NCBI GenBank assembly: GCA_021828405.1
Contig: JAKARZ010000017.1
Span: forward strand, 1 to 38,491
Direction: 5' to 3'
From: Bacillota bacterium
GTDB lineage: Bacteria; Bacillota_E; Sulfobacillia; Sulfobacillales; JAIMBI01
Length of the DNA stretch: 38,491 nucleotides
The position numbers and the translations under genes were made by a program. Shown piece by piece: positions 8,545 to 16,682 of the stretch. Within the stretch, counting starts at the first letter, position 1, and every line of letters begins with the position of its first letter. A model generated the notes under the pieces. It saw only the letters and a list, made by a program, of their open reading frames with translations, was not told where the DNA came from and ran no database searches.

Positions 8545-10635
8545 TCAGGATTCCTGACTCCGGCGCGGCACCACCCGGAGCCCATAGGCTTGCTGCACGG
8601 CCTCCGCGACGGTGGCTACCAGGCAAATCTCAAGGTGGTCGCGCAACTCAGGCGGGGCATCGTCCACCTGGCGTCGATTCTCTTCCGGGACGATCACGCG
8701 GCGGCGCCCATGCCGCAGCGCCGCGTACAGCTTGGGAATGAGCCCGCCCACCGGGAGAATCTGGCCATGGAGCGCCACCTCGCCGGTAACGGCCAGGGCA
8801 GGCAGCACGGCGCGGCCCGTCAGCGCGGACAGCATGGCCAACAAGAAAGCCAGGCCGGCCGACGACCCCTCGCGGTTCTGTTCGATCTGGACAAGGTGCA
8901 CGGCTAATTGCGCGCTCTCCATGGACTCGACGGGGATGCGAAACTCGGTGCGGTGATCCCGCAGGTAGTGGTACGCCGCCTGGGCCGACTGTTGCATGGC
9001 GGGGCCATGGAACCCGGTGAGCGTGAGGCCGGCGGCGCCGGGCAGGAGCGAGGACTGGATCACCTGGACATCGCCCCCGATGGGGTCTCCTTCGCCATTG
9101 ACCAATGCTAGCAGCGCCGTGATTTCGCCCACGTCGGGATGCTCGTTGAGCCGCTCGTCGTGCTGGTCCAGCGCCCGCGCGCGCACCAAGTCGGCCGCGG
9201 TGAGCGTGTCGACGCCGGCAAACTGCAGGACCTTGGGCGCGAATTCTCCCGGCGCCATGGACACCAGTTGGTGGTGCACTCGCTGGCGCAGTTCGGCGGC
9301 GAGTCCCAGCAGCAAGGGCGCCGACTCGTCGGGCACATCACCGTCGGGGAATAAGAGCTTGACGAGGCCGCTCAGGGTCTTGAACACGGCCCGCTGGTCG
9401 CGGGTGGTGGCGCCCTCAAGCGGGCGGGACGCCGTGAGCCCCCGCACGGCATCGTCGACGCCCCAGTCTCGCAGGTGACGCAGCAGCGCGCTCACGTAGT
9501 CGGCAGGCCAGCCAAAGTCGACCGCGAGGGTTTGCGGCGTGATTTTGGCCAGCTCCCATCCAGGCAGATAGGCATGAATGCGGTCGACGATGGCAGCGTC
9601 CTGGAGCGCGGGCGGAAACACCTGAAACAGGTGGTCGTAGTACGAGGCCGGCTGGCCGCCTTCGACGGCCAGATTGCCGAGCAGCACGATGGATGCGTCG
9701 GCGCTGTGGTCCTGGCCCCCACGGGAAAAGTGCCCGCTTTCCATGTAGTCCTTGAGAATCGAGACGGAGCCATAGTCGTCGTGCATCTGCAGCCCCGCGA
9801 CCTCGTCAAAGACGACCGCGTCGGTGCGCGTAAGCATGCCGCGGCGGCCGGTGCGGAGGTTGACGAACAGGTCGGCCGGCGTGGCGCGGCCGCCGCTGAC
9901 TACCAGGGCGGTTTGCGTCACATTCCGGTACAGATAGGTTTTGCCCGTGCCGCGCGGGCCCATCTCCACCAGGTTGTACTGCGGCTCCACCAGCGGGATA
10001 AGACGCGTCAGCAACAACAGCTTCACGCGCAAGGGGTTCCGGACGCCTTCGGCGAGCGTTGCCGGGCTGTACCCCATGGACACCAGCCACAGGTCGAGCC
10101 ACTCCTCCAGGGAAAACTGCCGTCGGTACCTGACAAACACCCTGAGGTCGGCGTCGGTGGGGATGGGTTGGAAGTCCAGCACTTGCGCGGTGGGTTCCCC
10201 CCTTTGGCGCGGCGGTCGGTACGCGAGGTGGATGCGTCCCCAGAGCCCCCCTCCCAGCAGGCCGGGGGCATACTCAACCAGGGCATCCGGCACCTGGACG
10301 GCAATTCCCAACGGCTCTACCCGGCCGTCCAGTCGATCCTGTCGGAGGTTGGGCGTGGCGGACAGCTCGGCCAGCACCACGAGCTCGCCCTCCCGCATGA
10401 GCCGGTATTGCAGCGCTTCAATGCGGTCGCTCGCAGGGAAAAATTCGGCGACTCGTTGGCGGGCGGCGGCCAAGCCGTACGTAGCCACGAGATACTCCCC
10501 GACATAGCGGGGCAGTTGGGCAAACACCCCGCCCAGGTCGGGGATGCGCTCTACCACCAGATCCCCCATCACGGCGTGGGCCTTGGCTTTTAACGCCGCG
10601 AGCGCCACCCGGGCGTCCGCGGAATCCCCGCCCAT
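8545..10635 (-). CDS. brxL-like: BrxL-like AAA+ / Lon-protease-domain protein
   Basis: A 696-residue protein matching BREX BrxL in layout. An N-terminal DNA-binding-like region (1-200) is followed by a P-loop core with the family phrase N-L-V-E-M-G-P-R-G-T-G-K-T (Walker A, Lys232) and Walker B A-V-V-F-D-E-V-A-G (Asp277, Glu278). Then come K-D-Y-M-E-S-G-H-F-S-R-G (295-306) and D-R-I-H-A-Y-L-P-G-W (351-360), both hallmarks of BrxL. The C-terminal Lon fold (about 515-690) keeps a serine-lysine dyad: Ser592 in E-G-S-S-A-G-L-A and Lys635 in V-G-G-L-I-P-K. In BREX, BrxL forms a DNA-binding ring needed for phage exclusion in some types. It is last in a four-gene operon; its ATG follows the upstream stop by one base (TGA-G-ATG). 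No pglZ, pglX or brxC lies nearby, which is unusual for this family. Confidence 0.9.
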   Translation of the reverse strand: MGGDSADARVALAALKAKAHAVMGDLVVERIPDLGGVFAQLPRYVGEYLVATYGLAAARQRVAEFFPASDRIEALQYRLMREGELVVLAELSATPNLRQDRLDGRVEPLGIAVQVPDALVEYAPGLLGGGLWGRIHLAYRPPRQRGEPTAQVLDFQPIPTDADLRVFVRYRRQFSLEEWLDLWLVSMGYSPATLAEGVRNPLRVKLLLLTRLIPLVEPQYNLVEMGPRGTGKTYLYRNVTQTALVVSGGRATPADLFVNLRTGRRGMLTRTDAVVFDEVAGLQMHDDYGSVSILKDYMESGHFSRGGQDHSADASIVLLGNLAVEGGQPASYYDHLFQVFPPALQDAAIVDRIHAYLPGWELAKITPQTLAVDFGWPADYVSALLRHLRDWGVDDAVRGLTASRPLEGATTRDQRAVFKTLSGLVKLLFPDGDVPDESAPLLLGLAAELRQRVHHQLVSMAPGEFAPKVLQFAGVDTLTAADLVRARALDQHDERLNEHPDVGEITALLALVNGEGDPIGGDVQVIQSSLLPGAAGLTLTGFHGPAMQQSAQAAYHYLRDHRTEFRIPVESMESAQLAVHLVQIEQNREGSSAGLAFLLAMLSALTGRAVLPALAVTGEVALHGQILPVGGLIPKLYAALRHGRRRVIVPEENRRQVDDAPPELRDHLEICLVATVAEAVQQAYGLRVVPRRSQES

Positions 10636-10636
10636 C

Positions 10637-11845
10637 TCAGAAGATGGCCGGCCGGCTCACGCCGGTCGGCTGCTCAGCGGCCTCGTCGGGAAGTTCCGCG
10701 AGGCTCGTGCCTTGGGGATTCCACACCTCGATGGTGGGCGCGTGGCCGTACTGCATCCACAGGTCGAGCCACTGCACGGCGGCCCGGATGCGGGTGCGCA
10801 CCGGGGCACCGGACTTGGCGAGGCGGCGGACCGCGGAGAGGTAGGCTTCGGGTTCGGGAGGCGCCCAGGCGTAGGCGGCCGCGTGCGCTTCTCGCACCAT
10901 GAGCAGCAGCTGGTCAACCTCGTCCAGCGTCAGCGGGGGCAGCAGCTCGGCCTGGAGTAGGAACTGGATCCCGCGCCGGGCATCGGCAGCGTCGTCTGGG
11001 CTGTTCCGCTTGTCCAGCCACTCCGGCGCGGTACGAGGGTCCTGGCGGGCTTCTATCACTTCGGGGTAGTAGTTGGAGGCCAGTGCCGCCACCACCCACG
11101 TGTGCTCGAGGCTTTCGCCGCCGTGGATGAGGTGCGCCAGATTGGCATACGCCCGGGCGCGCTGCCCAATGCCCGTTTTGCCCAGCAGCTCCAGTTCATC
11201 GACAAGGAGGACCCAGCCGCGATAGCCAGCGAGGGCCACCAGCCGGTCCATCAGCCGAAAGTACCCGATCGCCTCGCGGCTGGGTGAAAACGGCGCGAAC
11301 TTCACCGGGTGGGAAAACGCGTCGCGCAGGATCTTGCGCAGGGACCCGATGGGCCGGCCCGACAGTTCGCCCAACAGCTCGTCCCGCTGATCGACGACGT
11401 CCAAGCAGTACGCATCGAGCGCACAGCGCAGGCGCTCGGGCACATTCTCTAGGTTCGTGCGTGCCGGGCCGCGCTCGCGCACCCTGTTCAAGAGCGGCGC
11501 CAAGCCCGACACCGTGGAATCGGGGAGGCGGGTGGCGCCGGCCACCGCGGCATAGAACTTGTCCAGATTGGCGAGCGGCGTTTCGCGGCTCACGGAGACG
11601 GTGCTCACGACCCATCCGGCCCGCCGTGCCCGCACCGCCACCGCCTCCAGGAAGTGCGTTTTGCCGTCCCCGTAGCTGGCCCGGACCACGAGGGGCCGGG
11701 CCAGCCCGCCTTCCAGCACCTGGTCAACCTTCTCCAAGAGCCGCTCGCGCCCAATGGCCAGGCGCTCGGCCAAGGGAGCGGACGGCACACCGGAGCGAAG
11801 GCTCTCCAGCACGCGCTCGGCCTCGTAGCGTGCGTCAGTTGCCAA
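10637..11845 (-). CDS. brxD-like: BrxD-like P-loop ATPase (DUF2791 type)
   Basis: A 402-residue ATPase from a TTG start at 11843-11845, chosen because GGGGGGAG lies six bases upstream; the frame extends further but only through the previous gene. The N-terminus reads R-L-A-I-G-R-E-R, then Walker A A-S-Y-G-D-G-K-T (Lys62), then V-S-V-S-R-E-T-P-L, which is the characteristic beta-strand signature of BrxD proteins. Walker B is G-W-V-L-L-V-D-E-L-E-L-L with Asp216 and Glu217, followed by R-A-R-A-Y-A-N-L and a sensor-like A-A-L-A-S-N-Y-Y. BrxD occurs in BREX types 2 and 6; here it sits beside a BrxL homologue. It overlaps the upstream ATPase gene by 11 bp and is 1 bp from brxL, so co-expression is certain in practice. 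The role is probably to power a DNA- or complex-remodelling step. Confidence 0.82.
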   Translation of the reverse strand: MATDARYEAERVLESLRSGVPSAPLAERLAIGRERLLEKVDQVLEGGLARPLVVRASYGDGKTHFLEAVAVRARRAGWVVSTVSVSRETPLANLDKFYAAVAGATRLPDSTVSGLAPLLNRVRERGPARTNLENVPERLRCALDAYCLDVVDQRDELLGELSGRPIGSLRKILRDAFSHPVKFAPFSPSREAIGYFRLMDRLVALAGYRGWVLLVDELELLGKTGIGQRARAYANLAHLIHGGESLEHTWVVAALASNYYPEVIEARQDPRTAPEWLDKRNSPDDAADARRGIQFLLQAELLPPLTLDEVDQLLLMVREAHAAAYAWAPPEPEAYLSAVRRLAKSGAPVRTRIRAAVQWLDLWMQYGHAPTIEVWNPQGTSLAELPDEAAEQPTGVSRPAIF

Positions 11846-13091
11846 AGTGGCTCCCCCCTTCTCCCGTGTGGTCGGTGGGTCCGTCACTCGGGCCTTGTGC
11901 ACGGACGACGCCGAGCGGCTCGTCGCAATCGTCAAGCGGCGCCTGGTGCGGGACCGGGGCCCCGAGGCTCGCCAGCATGGTCCGTCGCACCTGCGAAATC
12001 GAGCCGGCGTCCGGTGCGACGGTGGGGCTGCCTCCCGTGGCCGCGGCCCATGCGTCGGCGACCCGGCGCATGGCACCCGGGTCGGCCGCAAAGACGCTGT
12101 CCCAGTCGAGCCAGTCCAAGAAGCGATTCAGCTCCACCGAGGTGAGCTCCGTGGACACCCGATCCTTCAGCGCGGGATAGGACGAGATGCCGCGCTTTTC
12201 ATCCTGAAACAGGGTCGGCCGCGCGGCCAGCACCAGCCACAGCCCGGGCAGCACGTCGCCATCGTCAATGAACTCGCGCAGCATCTCATAGGTTTCCTCG
12301 CGGCGGCCCGCGGTGTAATACACCGTGCCGCCGTCGCCCTTGGACGCCACCAGCTGGTCCAGCCGGTCCACGGTGATGAGGAGGCCGCCGCGGCCGGCCG
12401 CGCGGGCCAGCACGGCCCATCCTTGCAGAATGGCCCTGGCGTTCTGCCGGTTGAGCGCCTGGGTCAGGCCCAGCCGCCCCATGAGGGGCTTGCGCAGAGG
12501 CTCGCCCTTCAGCCAGGCATCGAGGGTCTCGGGGTCTGGGCTGGGCACGCCCAGAAGCTCACCAACTTTGAAGGACACGGCCACCTTGAGCGAAAGGTCC
12601 ACGTCCACCGGAGATAGGGCCTGGTCCACCTGCTCGCGGATGTCGGCCATAGCTCGGACCCGAATGCGGCCGCGCTCGGCCACGAGCCAGTCCAAGAGGG
12701 TGGTGGACGGGGGAATGCTTGAGGTGTCGTACCCGAGGCGGCGAATGACGCCATCCCGGAGTCCTCGGAGAATCTGGAGCGTGTCCAGCTCGGTCAGGAC
12801 CGCATGGCCAAATTCTTGAATGCCGCGCAGGGGCGTGGTGGCGGCATCGAGCGCTGCCGTCAAAAGCCCATCCTCGGATGCGGCCATCTCCAACATGCGG
12901 AGCGCGTGGGTTTTCCCCGAGCCTGCAGTGCCAACGATCCACTTCACCTTGCTGCCGCCCTGGGGGATGAAGCGCTGGGCGTAGTGCTCGCGGAGAAACG
13001 CGATCATGTCGGCGGGGTCCACGGACACCTGCCGCAGGAGCCGCAGCGCGGTGGGAGGCTCGCCCTCGGTGCGCCAAGCTTGGGGGTTCAC
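11835..13091 (-). CDS. P-loop ATPase of the same operon, atypical Walker B
   Basis: A 418-residue P-loop NTPase. Walker A is W-I-V-G-T-A-G-S-G-K-T (Lys60, Thr61). The likely Walker B is G-L-L-I-T-V-D-R-L-D-Q-L (Asp242), where the usual catalytic Glu next to the Asp is replaced by Arg243. Asp245 may substitute, or the protein may bind ATP without fast hydrolysis. A sensor-like strand L-W-L-V-L-A-A-R-P-T follows near residue 290. Its overall plan resembles the downstream BrxD-like protein, so the two may form a mixed ring of active and structural subunits; this pairing is inference. The ATG at 13089-13091 overlaps the preceding stop by 4 bp (ATGA). The last 40 residues are low complexity and overlap the next gene. 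Confidence 0.78.
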   Translation of the reverse strand: MNPQAWRTEGEPPTALRLLRQVSVDPADMIAFLREHYAQRFIPQGGSKVKWIVGTAGSGKTHALRMLEMAASEDGLLTAALDAATTPLRGIQEFGHAVLTELDTLQILRGLRDGVIRRLGYDTSSIPPSTTLLDWLVAERGRIRVRAMADIREQVDQALSPVDVDLSLKVAVSFKVGELLGVPSPDPETLDAWLKGEPLRKPLMGRLGLTQALNRQNARAILQGWAVLARAAGRGGLLITVDRLDQLVASKGDGGTVYYTAGRREETYEMLREFIDDGDVLPGLWLVLAARPTLFQDEKRGISSYPALKDRVSTELTSVELNRFLDWLDWDSVFAADPGAMRRVADAWAAATGGSPTVAPDAGSISQVRRTMLASLGAPVPHQAPLDDCDEPLGVVRAQGPSDGPTDHTGEGGSHFGN

Positions 13092-13927
13092 TCTCTCACC
13101 ACTTCGTAGGTACCCAAGAGGTCGGTCCCGCCGTGTCCGTCGGGCACCGACACGCCCTTGCCGTGACTCTTGTTCAGCACCAGCCGTCGTCCGTCCAGCG
13201 TCATGTTGGTGCGCCGCACCCGATACAGGTCAAAGGCAAACTGGCGCAGGGGATACGCGGCGGTGCCGGTGCGCACCGTCAGGAGCTCGTGCGCCCGGCG
13301 GAGCGGCGCCCCCTTCATGAGGTCCTTGGGCAGCACGTCATAAAGCGCGTAAAGGGCCTTCAAAAACTGCTGATCGTTGAATGCGGCGCGGTGCACCTTC
13401 TCCCACTCCGCGCGAACCAGCTTGGCCAGCACGGCGGGACGGAGCACATGGCTCGTGCGGTTGTTGATCGAGACAGCGCCTGCCGCCAGGTCAACCTTCA
13501 CATAGAAAGGAAACACATCGTACTGGGGGTAGCGGCCGGCAACGGGCAGGTCCGCGAGTGACAAGGCCTGCTCAAACTCCGCAGCCCAGCGCGTCTCGTC
13601 GACATCGCTGGCCGCCAGGCACGCCCGCCGGGAGATGTCGCCGAAGTTGCCCACCTCGTGGGACAACTCATCGATAACCTCGGCCACCTCGTCGGAAAGC
13701 TTCCGGGCGCTGAATAGGTCCAATTCCTCCACGTGGCGTGGCAGCCGACCAAGGCGACCCACCCGCTTGGTGAGGGTGGCGATGCGGGCGGCCAGCGGCT
13801 TGGCCAGCATGTCAAAGTCGTCCGGGCCGATGGCCTCGGACTCGGTGTCCACCACCTGTTCGTGCCCGTCCTTCTCAATCACTTCGCCCATGATTCCAGC
13901 GTCCCGCATGTCCTTCATGTCTGCCAC
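13088..13927 (-). CDS. Unrecognised protein, first gene of the BrxD/BrxL-like operon
   Basis: A 279-residue protein I cannot assign to a family. The GTG start at 13925-13927 is chosen because GGAGGT stands six bases upstream; the frame stays open to 14221 but that part looks non-coding. Residues 35-85 are strongly helical with a heptad feel (R-I-A-T-L-T-K-R-V-G-R-L then A-E-V-I-D-E-L-S-H-E-V). The middle contains Y-P-Q-Y-D-V-F-P-F-Y-V-K-V-D and I-N-N-R-T-S-H-V-L-R-P-A-V-L, which look like a conserved structured core, followed by F-L-K-A-L-Y-A-L-Y-D. No nuclease, methyltransferase or helicase motif is visible. It is translationally coupled (4-bp overlap) to the first ATPase, so it likely supplies target recognition, scaffolding or an unrecognised effector. 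Confidence 0.75.
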   Translation of the reverse strand: MADMKDMRDAGIMGEVIEKDGHEQVVDTESEAIGPDDFDMLAKPLAARIATLTKRVGRLGRLPRHVEELDLFSARKLSDEVAEVIDELSHEVGNFGDISRRACLAASDVDETRWAAEFEQALSLADLPVAGRYPQYDVFPFYVKVDLAAGAVSINNRTSHVLRPAVLAKLVRAEWEKVHRAAFNDQQFLKALYALYDVLPKDLMKGAPLRRAHELLTVRTGTAAYPLRQFAFDLYRVRRTNMTLDGRRLVLNKSHGKGVSVPDGHGGTDLLGTYEVVRE

Positions 13928-14460
13928 CGGTTCACCTCCACAACGCTTTGGATGACCTTCGGAAAAACGGGGGAAACGTTTCGGACGATCGTGCATGGGC
14001 TGTTCGACACGCCTCGCACGGCAGACTCCGCCATGGTCCCCTGTGCGCATCTCGACCGCTATCGCCATGGTACCAACATCAAGAACCTTCGTGTTGAGAT
14101 TTGGTTTTCCTGCCACCGCGCAAAAGGCGCGTGCGCTGATGGAAAAGAGGATGGCCGCGGCGGCCAGCGGGTAAGCTTTACGAGGCGTCAGTCCCGAAAC
14201 ACAAAGCGGCACCGGACCCACAGTGCCGGGCGGTAAAGCGCTCCGCCACCTGAGCGGCTGCTGCTACACATCGTCGAGTGCCTTGGCCAACGCCTGAGGG
14301 TCCTGAGTTGGATCCATGGTGTTGGATGTTGCGATACCGGGACCAATTGGGACCAACCGCCTCTGAGCATCGGACCCTAACCCATCCTGCGCCGTAAGCG
14401 GATTCGCGATCGGCAGTGCGTGCCCATGTGGCCGCCCTTGGTCCGTGCAGCGACAATTGC
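13928..14460. other. Upstream region of the four-gene operon
   Basis: About 530 bp without a supported gene, between the operon start and the DUF4411 PIN gene, both transcribed leftward. The operon promoter must lie here or further right. It contains the short direct repeat at 14339-14356. No consensus promoter stands out. Confidence 0.4.
14339..14356. repeat. Direct repeat GGGACCAA, two copies with 10-bp period
   Basis: GGGACCAA occurs at 14339-14346 and 14349-14356, one helical turn apart, about 410 bp upstream of the four-gene operon. A phased protein-binding site is possible; the evidence is positional only. Confidence 0.3.
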
Positions 14461-14973
14461 CTACGCCTGAGTCGAAAACCCGTCCAGACGGACCCCGATG
14501 CGCCGCATCATCTCAACCGTGTTGATGGCCTGCACGTTCATGGCCGCGCAGACGTCAGGGATCTTGACCGTACTGCGGGAGGTCGGACTGGATACTTCCT
14601 GGGTGACCACGATGTGGCCTCGGGGCATGGCGAAGGCGATGACCCACCCGTCGGCCCCCGAGGAGAAAGTCGACTTGGCCGATTCCAAGTATTGGGGGTT
14701 GTTTGTGACCCAGGCGATGACGCGCCCGTAGGCTTCGGTCACCTCGGCCACATCGGTCGAGCGAAACAGGTCGCTGTGGTGGATGCGTGCCCATTGGAAG
14801 AGCTCGTCGCGGCCGGTGATCTCACGATCGACTGCGTCGAGACGGGCCAGGCAGCTGCGGCGGGCACAGTCAAGGAGCGCGTCCCAAAAGGCCGGCGTGA
14901 CATCAAAGGGGTAATACTGCCGATGCGCCTGGACGAAGACACTCGTGTCAAGGATGTAAAAGGTATCGCTCAT
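14461..14973 (-). CDS. DUF4411 family PIN-like protein (toxin partner of ImmA/IrrE)
   Basis: A 170-residue protein opening with Y-I-L-D-T-S-V-F-V-Q-A, the PIN-domain strand with the first catalytic Asp (Asp9), followed by Y-Y-P-F-D-V-T-P-A-F-W, which is typical of DUF4411. Further acidic positions include S-S-G-A-D-G-W-V-I-A-F-A near residue 108. PIN proteins are Mg-dependent RNases and DUF4411 members are usually encoded right after an XRE/ImmA-type protein, as here. The ATG at 14971-14973 overlaps the upstream stop by 4 bp. RNase toxin activity is inferred from the fold and context. Confidence 0.85.
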   Translation of the reverse strand: MSDTFYILDTSVFVQAHRQYYPFDVTPAFWDALLDCARRSCLARLDAVDREITGRDELFQWARIHHSDLFRSTDVAEVTEAYGRVIAWVTNNPQYLESAKSTFSSGADGWVIAFAMPRGHIVVTQEVSSPTSRSTVKIPDVCAAMNVQAINTVEMMRRIGVRLDGFSTQA

Positions 14974-16133
14974 GGCCGTCCTCCCGCATGGTGGAGCGAT
15001 TGCACAAACTGGTCGAAGGTTTGCCCGCTGAGGTCGGTGAGTCCCAACGCCTCGGTGTAGGGGATGGTCCCCTCCCGGGCAGCGGTGGCCACGAGACGCC
15101 CAAAGAGCGCACCCACCCGATACCGCTGCATGGCCGTGAAGTTGCCACCCGTGCTCTGACGAGGGGCTCGGTCCCGCTGCGATTGCTCGTTGTATAACTC
15201 AAAGAACTGGCTTCGACCAATGAGACTCAGATCCAGTGCCCGCCGCATCGCGACAATGCGACTCACTTTGAACTGGCGGGCGATAAGCCCGACCCAGTCT
15301 TCCTGATCCCGTACCTCGTTCCAGTAGGACTGAAGCAGACCTGCGGGGACGAGAAACTCGGCCGCGACATCATTGCAGGCTTTTTCGGTGGGATCGTCTG
15401 CCGGCAGTAGGTTCCGGAGGTCGAACGCGGCACTCTTCCCAAACGCCAGATGGGCCACTTCATGTGCGATCGTGAACAATTGGGCGCCCTTGGCATCGGC
15501 GCCGTTGACGAACAACAAGGGCGCCAGGTCGTCCGACATCGCAAAGCCGCGGAACTCCGACACGCTTAAGGGTCGTCGGGTGTTGTTGCCGACCACCCCG
15601 TTCACGACCACCATGACTCCATGAGTGTCGAGTACCGCGATCAGGTGGCGGAGGGCATCCGCCCAGGTCGCTTGAGCCCGCGCCCACCCGTCATCCAGGT
15701 CGAGCAAGGTCCGCAGGCGTCTCGCCGTGTCGCCGGGGAGTTCGCCCAGTTGGGCGGAGCCGACCAGTGGCACCGCGCGTTGGCCCTGCTCCCCGAGGTA
15801 CTCTCGCGCCCAGGCTTGGCGCCGCTGCATGGCGAATACGGTGTCCAGGAGATTGGCAGTGGGGGACGGAGGGGCTAGACCGGCTGGGGTGCGGAAATAC
15901 GGCAGCGGAAGTCTCTCCGCGTGGGGGACCTCCAAAAACAGGTATCCGAACGGCGTGAAGGTTGCCTGAGCAAACTTCCGCAACTGGGTCAGTGTTGGAC
16001 GCTTCGTCCCGGAACGCCAGTCGTCCAGGTGCGCAAAGTGCTTTTGCAGGGCGGAGATGCTCTTCCCCGACCGGTCGATGGCCCAGTCCAGCGTTGCCGA
16101 AGTCACCGCGACTCTCGTCGACAAGATCGGCAC
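14970..16133 (-). CDS. HTH plus ImmA/IrrE metallopeptidase-domain protein
   Basis: A 387-residue two-domain protein. The N-terminus (about 10-65) is an XRE-like helix-turn-helix (L-D-W-A-I-D-R-S-G, then W-R-S-G-T-K-R-P-T-L-T-Q-L-R-K-F-A). The middle has the zinc-peptidase motif H-E-V-A-H-L-A-F-G near residues 220-230, with a likely third-ligand segment E-K-A-C-N-D-V-A-A-E-F-L-V-P downstream. In phage and toxin-antitoxin systems ImmA-type proteins cleave or bind a repressor; in this arrangement it is the antitoxin/regulator of the DUF4411 protein. The start is ambiguous: GTG at 16131-16133 overlaps a GGGGG run, and the TTG three codons later has better spacing. Confidence 0.87.
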   Translation of the reverse strand: MPILSTRVAVTSATLDWAIDRSGKSISALQKHFAHLDDWRSGTKRPTLTQLRKFAQATFTPFGYLFLEVPHAERLPLPYFRTPAGLAPPSPTANLLDTVFAMQRRQAWAREYLGEQGQRAVPLVGSAQLGELPGDTARRLRTLLDLDDGWARAQATWADALRHLIAVLDTHGVMVVVNGVVGNNTRRPLSVSEFRGFAMSDDLAPLLFVNGADAKGAQLFTIAHEVAHLAFGKSAAFDLRNLLPADDPTEKACNDVAAEFLVPAGLLQSYWNEVRDQEDWVGLIARQFKVSRIVAMRRALDLSLIGRSQFFELYNEQSQRDRAPRQSTGGNFTAMQRYRVGALFGRLVATAAREGTIPYTEALGLTDLSGQTFDQFVQSLHHAGGRP

Positions 16134-16647
16134 CCCCTTATGGCGGCCAGAGCGGGGTGGTCAACGCACGTAGGTTCTGCGCCCATCATGGGAATCGAAT
16201 CCTATTCTAGACGTATCGTCAAGATCACGCTGATCGGCCCTCAATAGCATCCCGTGCCGGGAGCTCCCGGGTGTCCCAGGCGCATCATCCCGCCGAGTGA
16301 TGGCCGAGTGATGAAGGAGGCAAGGGAACTCCGGCCATTATCAGATGCGAGTTAGTCCGTAACAACGGTGCAACCGTCGCCCGATCCAGTCGGATAGGGG
16401 GCGGCATCCCACCGCGGTGCCGACTGGCCCCGGCGTCAGGGGCTCGGCGGCGGCCGCCAACCGGCGGGTGCGCTAGTTTTATTCCCAACTCACGGCTGTG
16501 CACCGCGTCCGCAGTCCCGCCGCGGCTGCGACCGTCCGATCATGCGTCGTGACGAACCCCTTTCCGCACCAAGCTGTCGGGCCCTTAAGACCCCGTCAAA
16601 TACTCCGGGCCGAAACACGAAGGCGCGTGCGACGACCCGCCGGCCCT
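16134..16647. other. Gene-free stretch between two toxin-antitoxin modules
   Basis: No supported gene. It holds a perfect tandem duplication at 16292-16313. On the minus strand an AT-rich patch around 16200-16230 (containing TTGACG and TAGAAT) may include the ImmA gene promoter, but the box spacing is poor. Confidence 0.4.
16292..16313. repeat. Perfect 11-bp tandem duplication
   Basis: GCCGAGTGATG occurs at 16292-16302 and again directly at 16303-16313. It may be a replication slip or a small target-site-like duplication; it lies in non-coding DNA. Confidence 0.45.
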
Positions 16648-16682
16648 CCCGCCCGCACCCTGACGCGCTCTAGACGGGCGGG
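16648..16682 (-). terminator. GC-rich hairpin at the end of the VapC gene
   Basis: CCCGCCCG (16648-16655) pairs perfectly with CGGGCGGG (16675-16682). The VapC stop codon (16670-16672) lies in the loop. There is no following U-run, so it is at best a Rho-independent-like pause or a 3' end stabiliser. Confidence 0.3.

Noticed and set aside
9475..10593. 372-codon plus-strand frame opposite the BrxL-like gene
   Set aside because: Antisense of a well-supported AAA+/Lon protein; no recognisable motif.
13928..14221. N-terminal extension of the 279-residue protein
   Set aside because: The frame stays open, but GGAGGT with a GTG start lies at 13927 and the extension looks non-coding.
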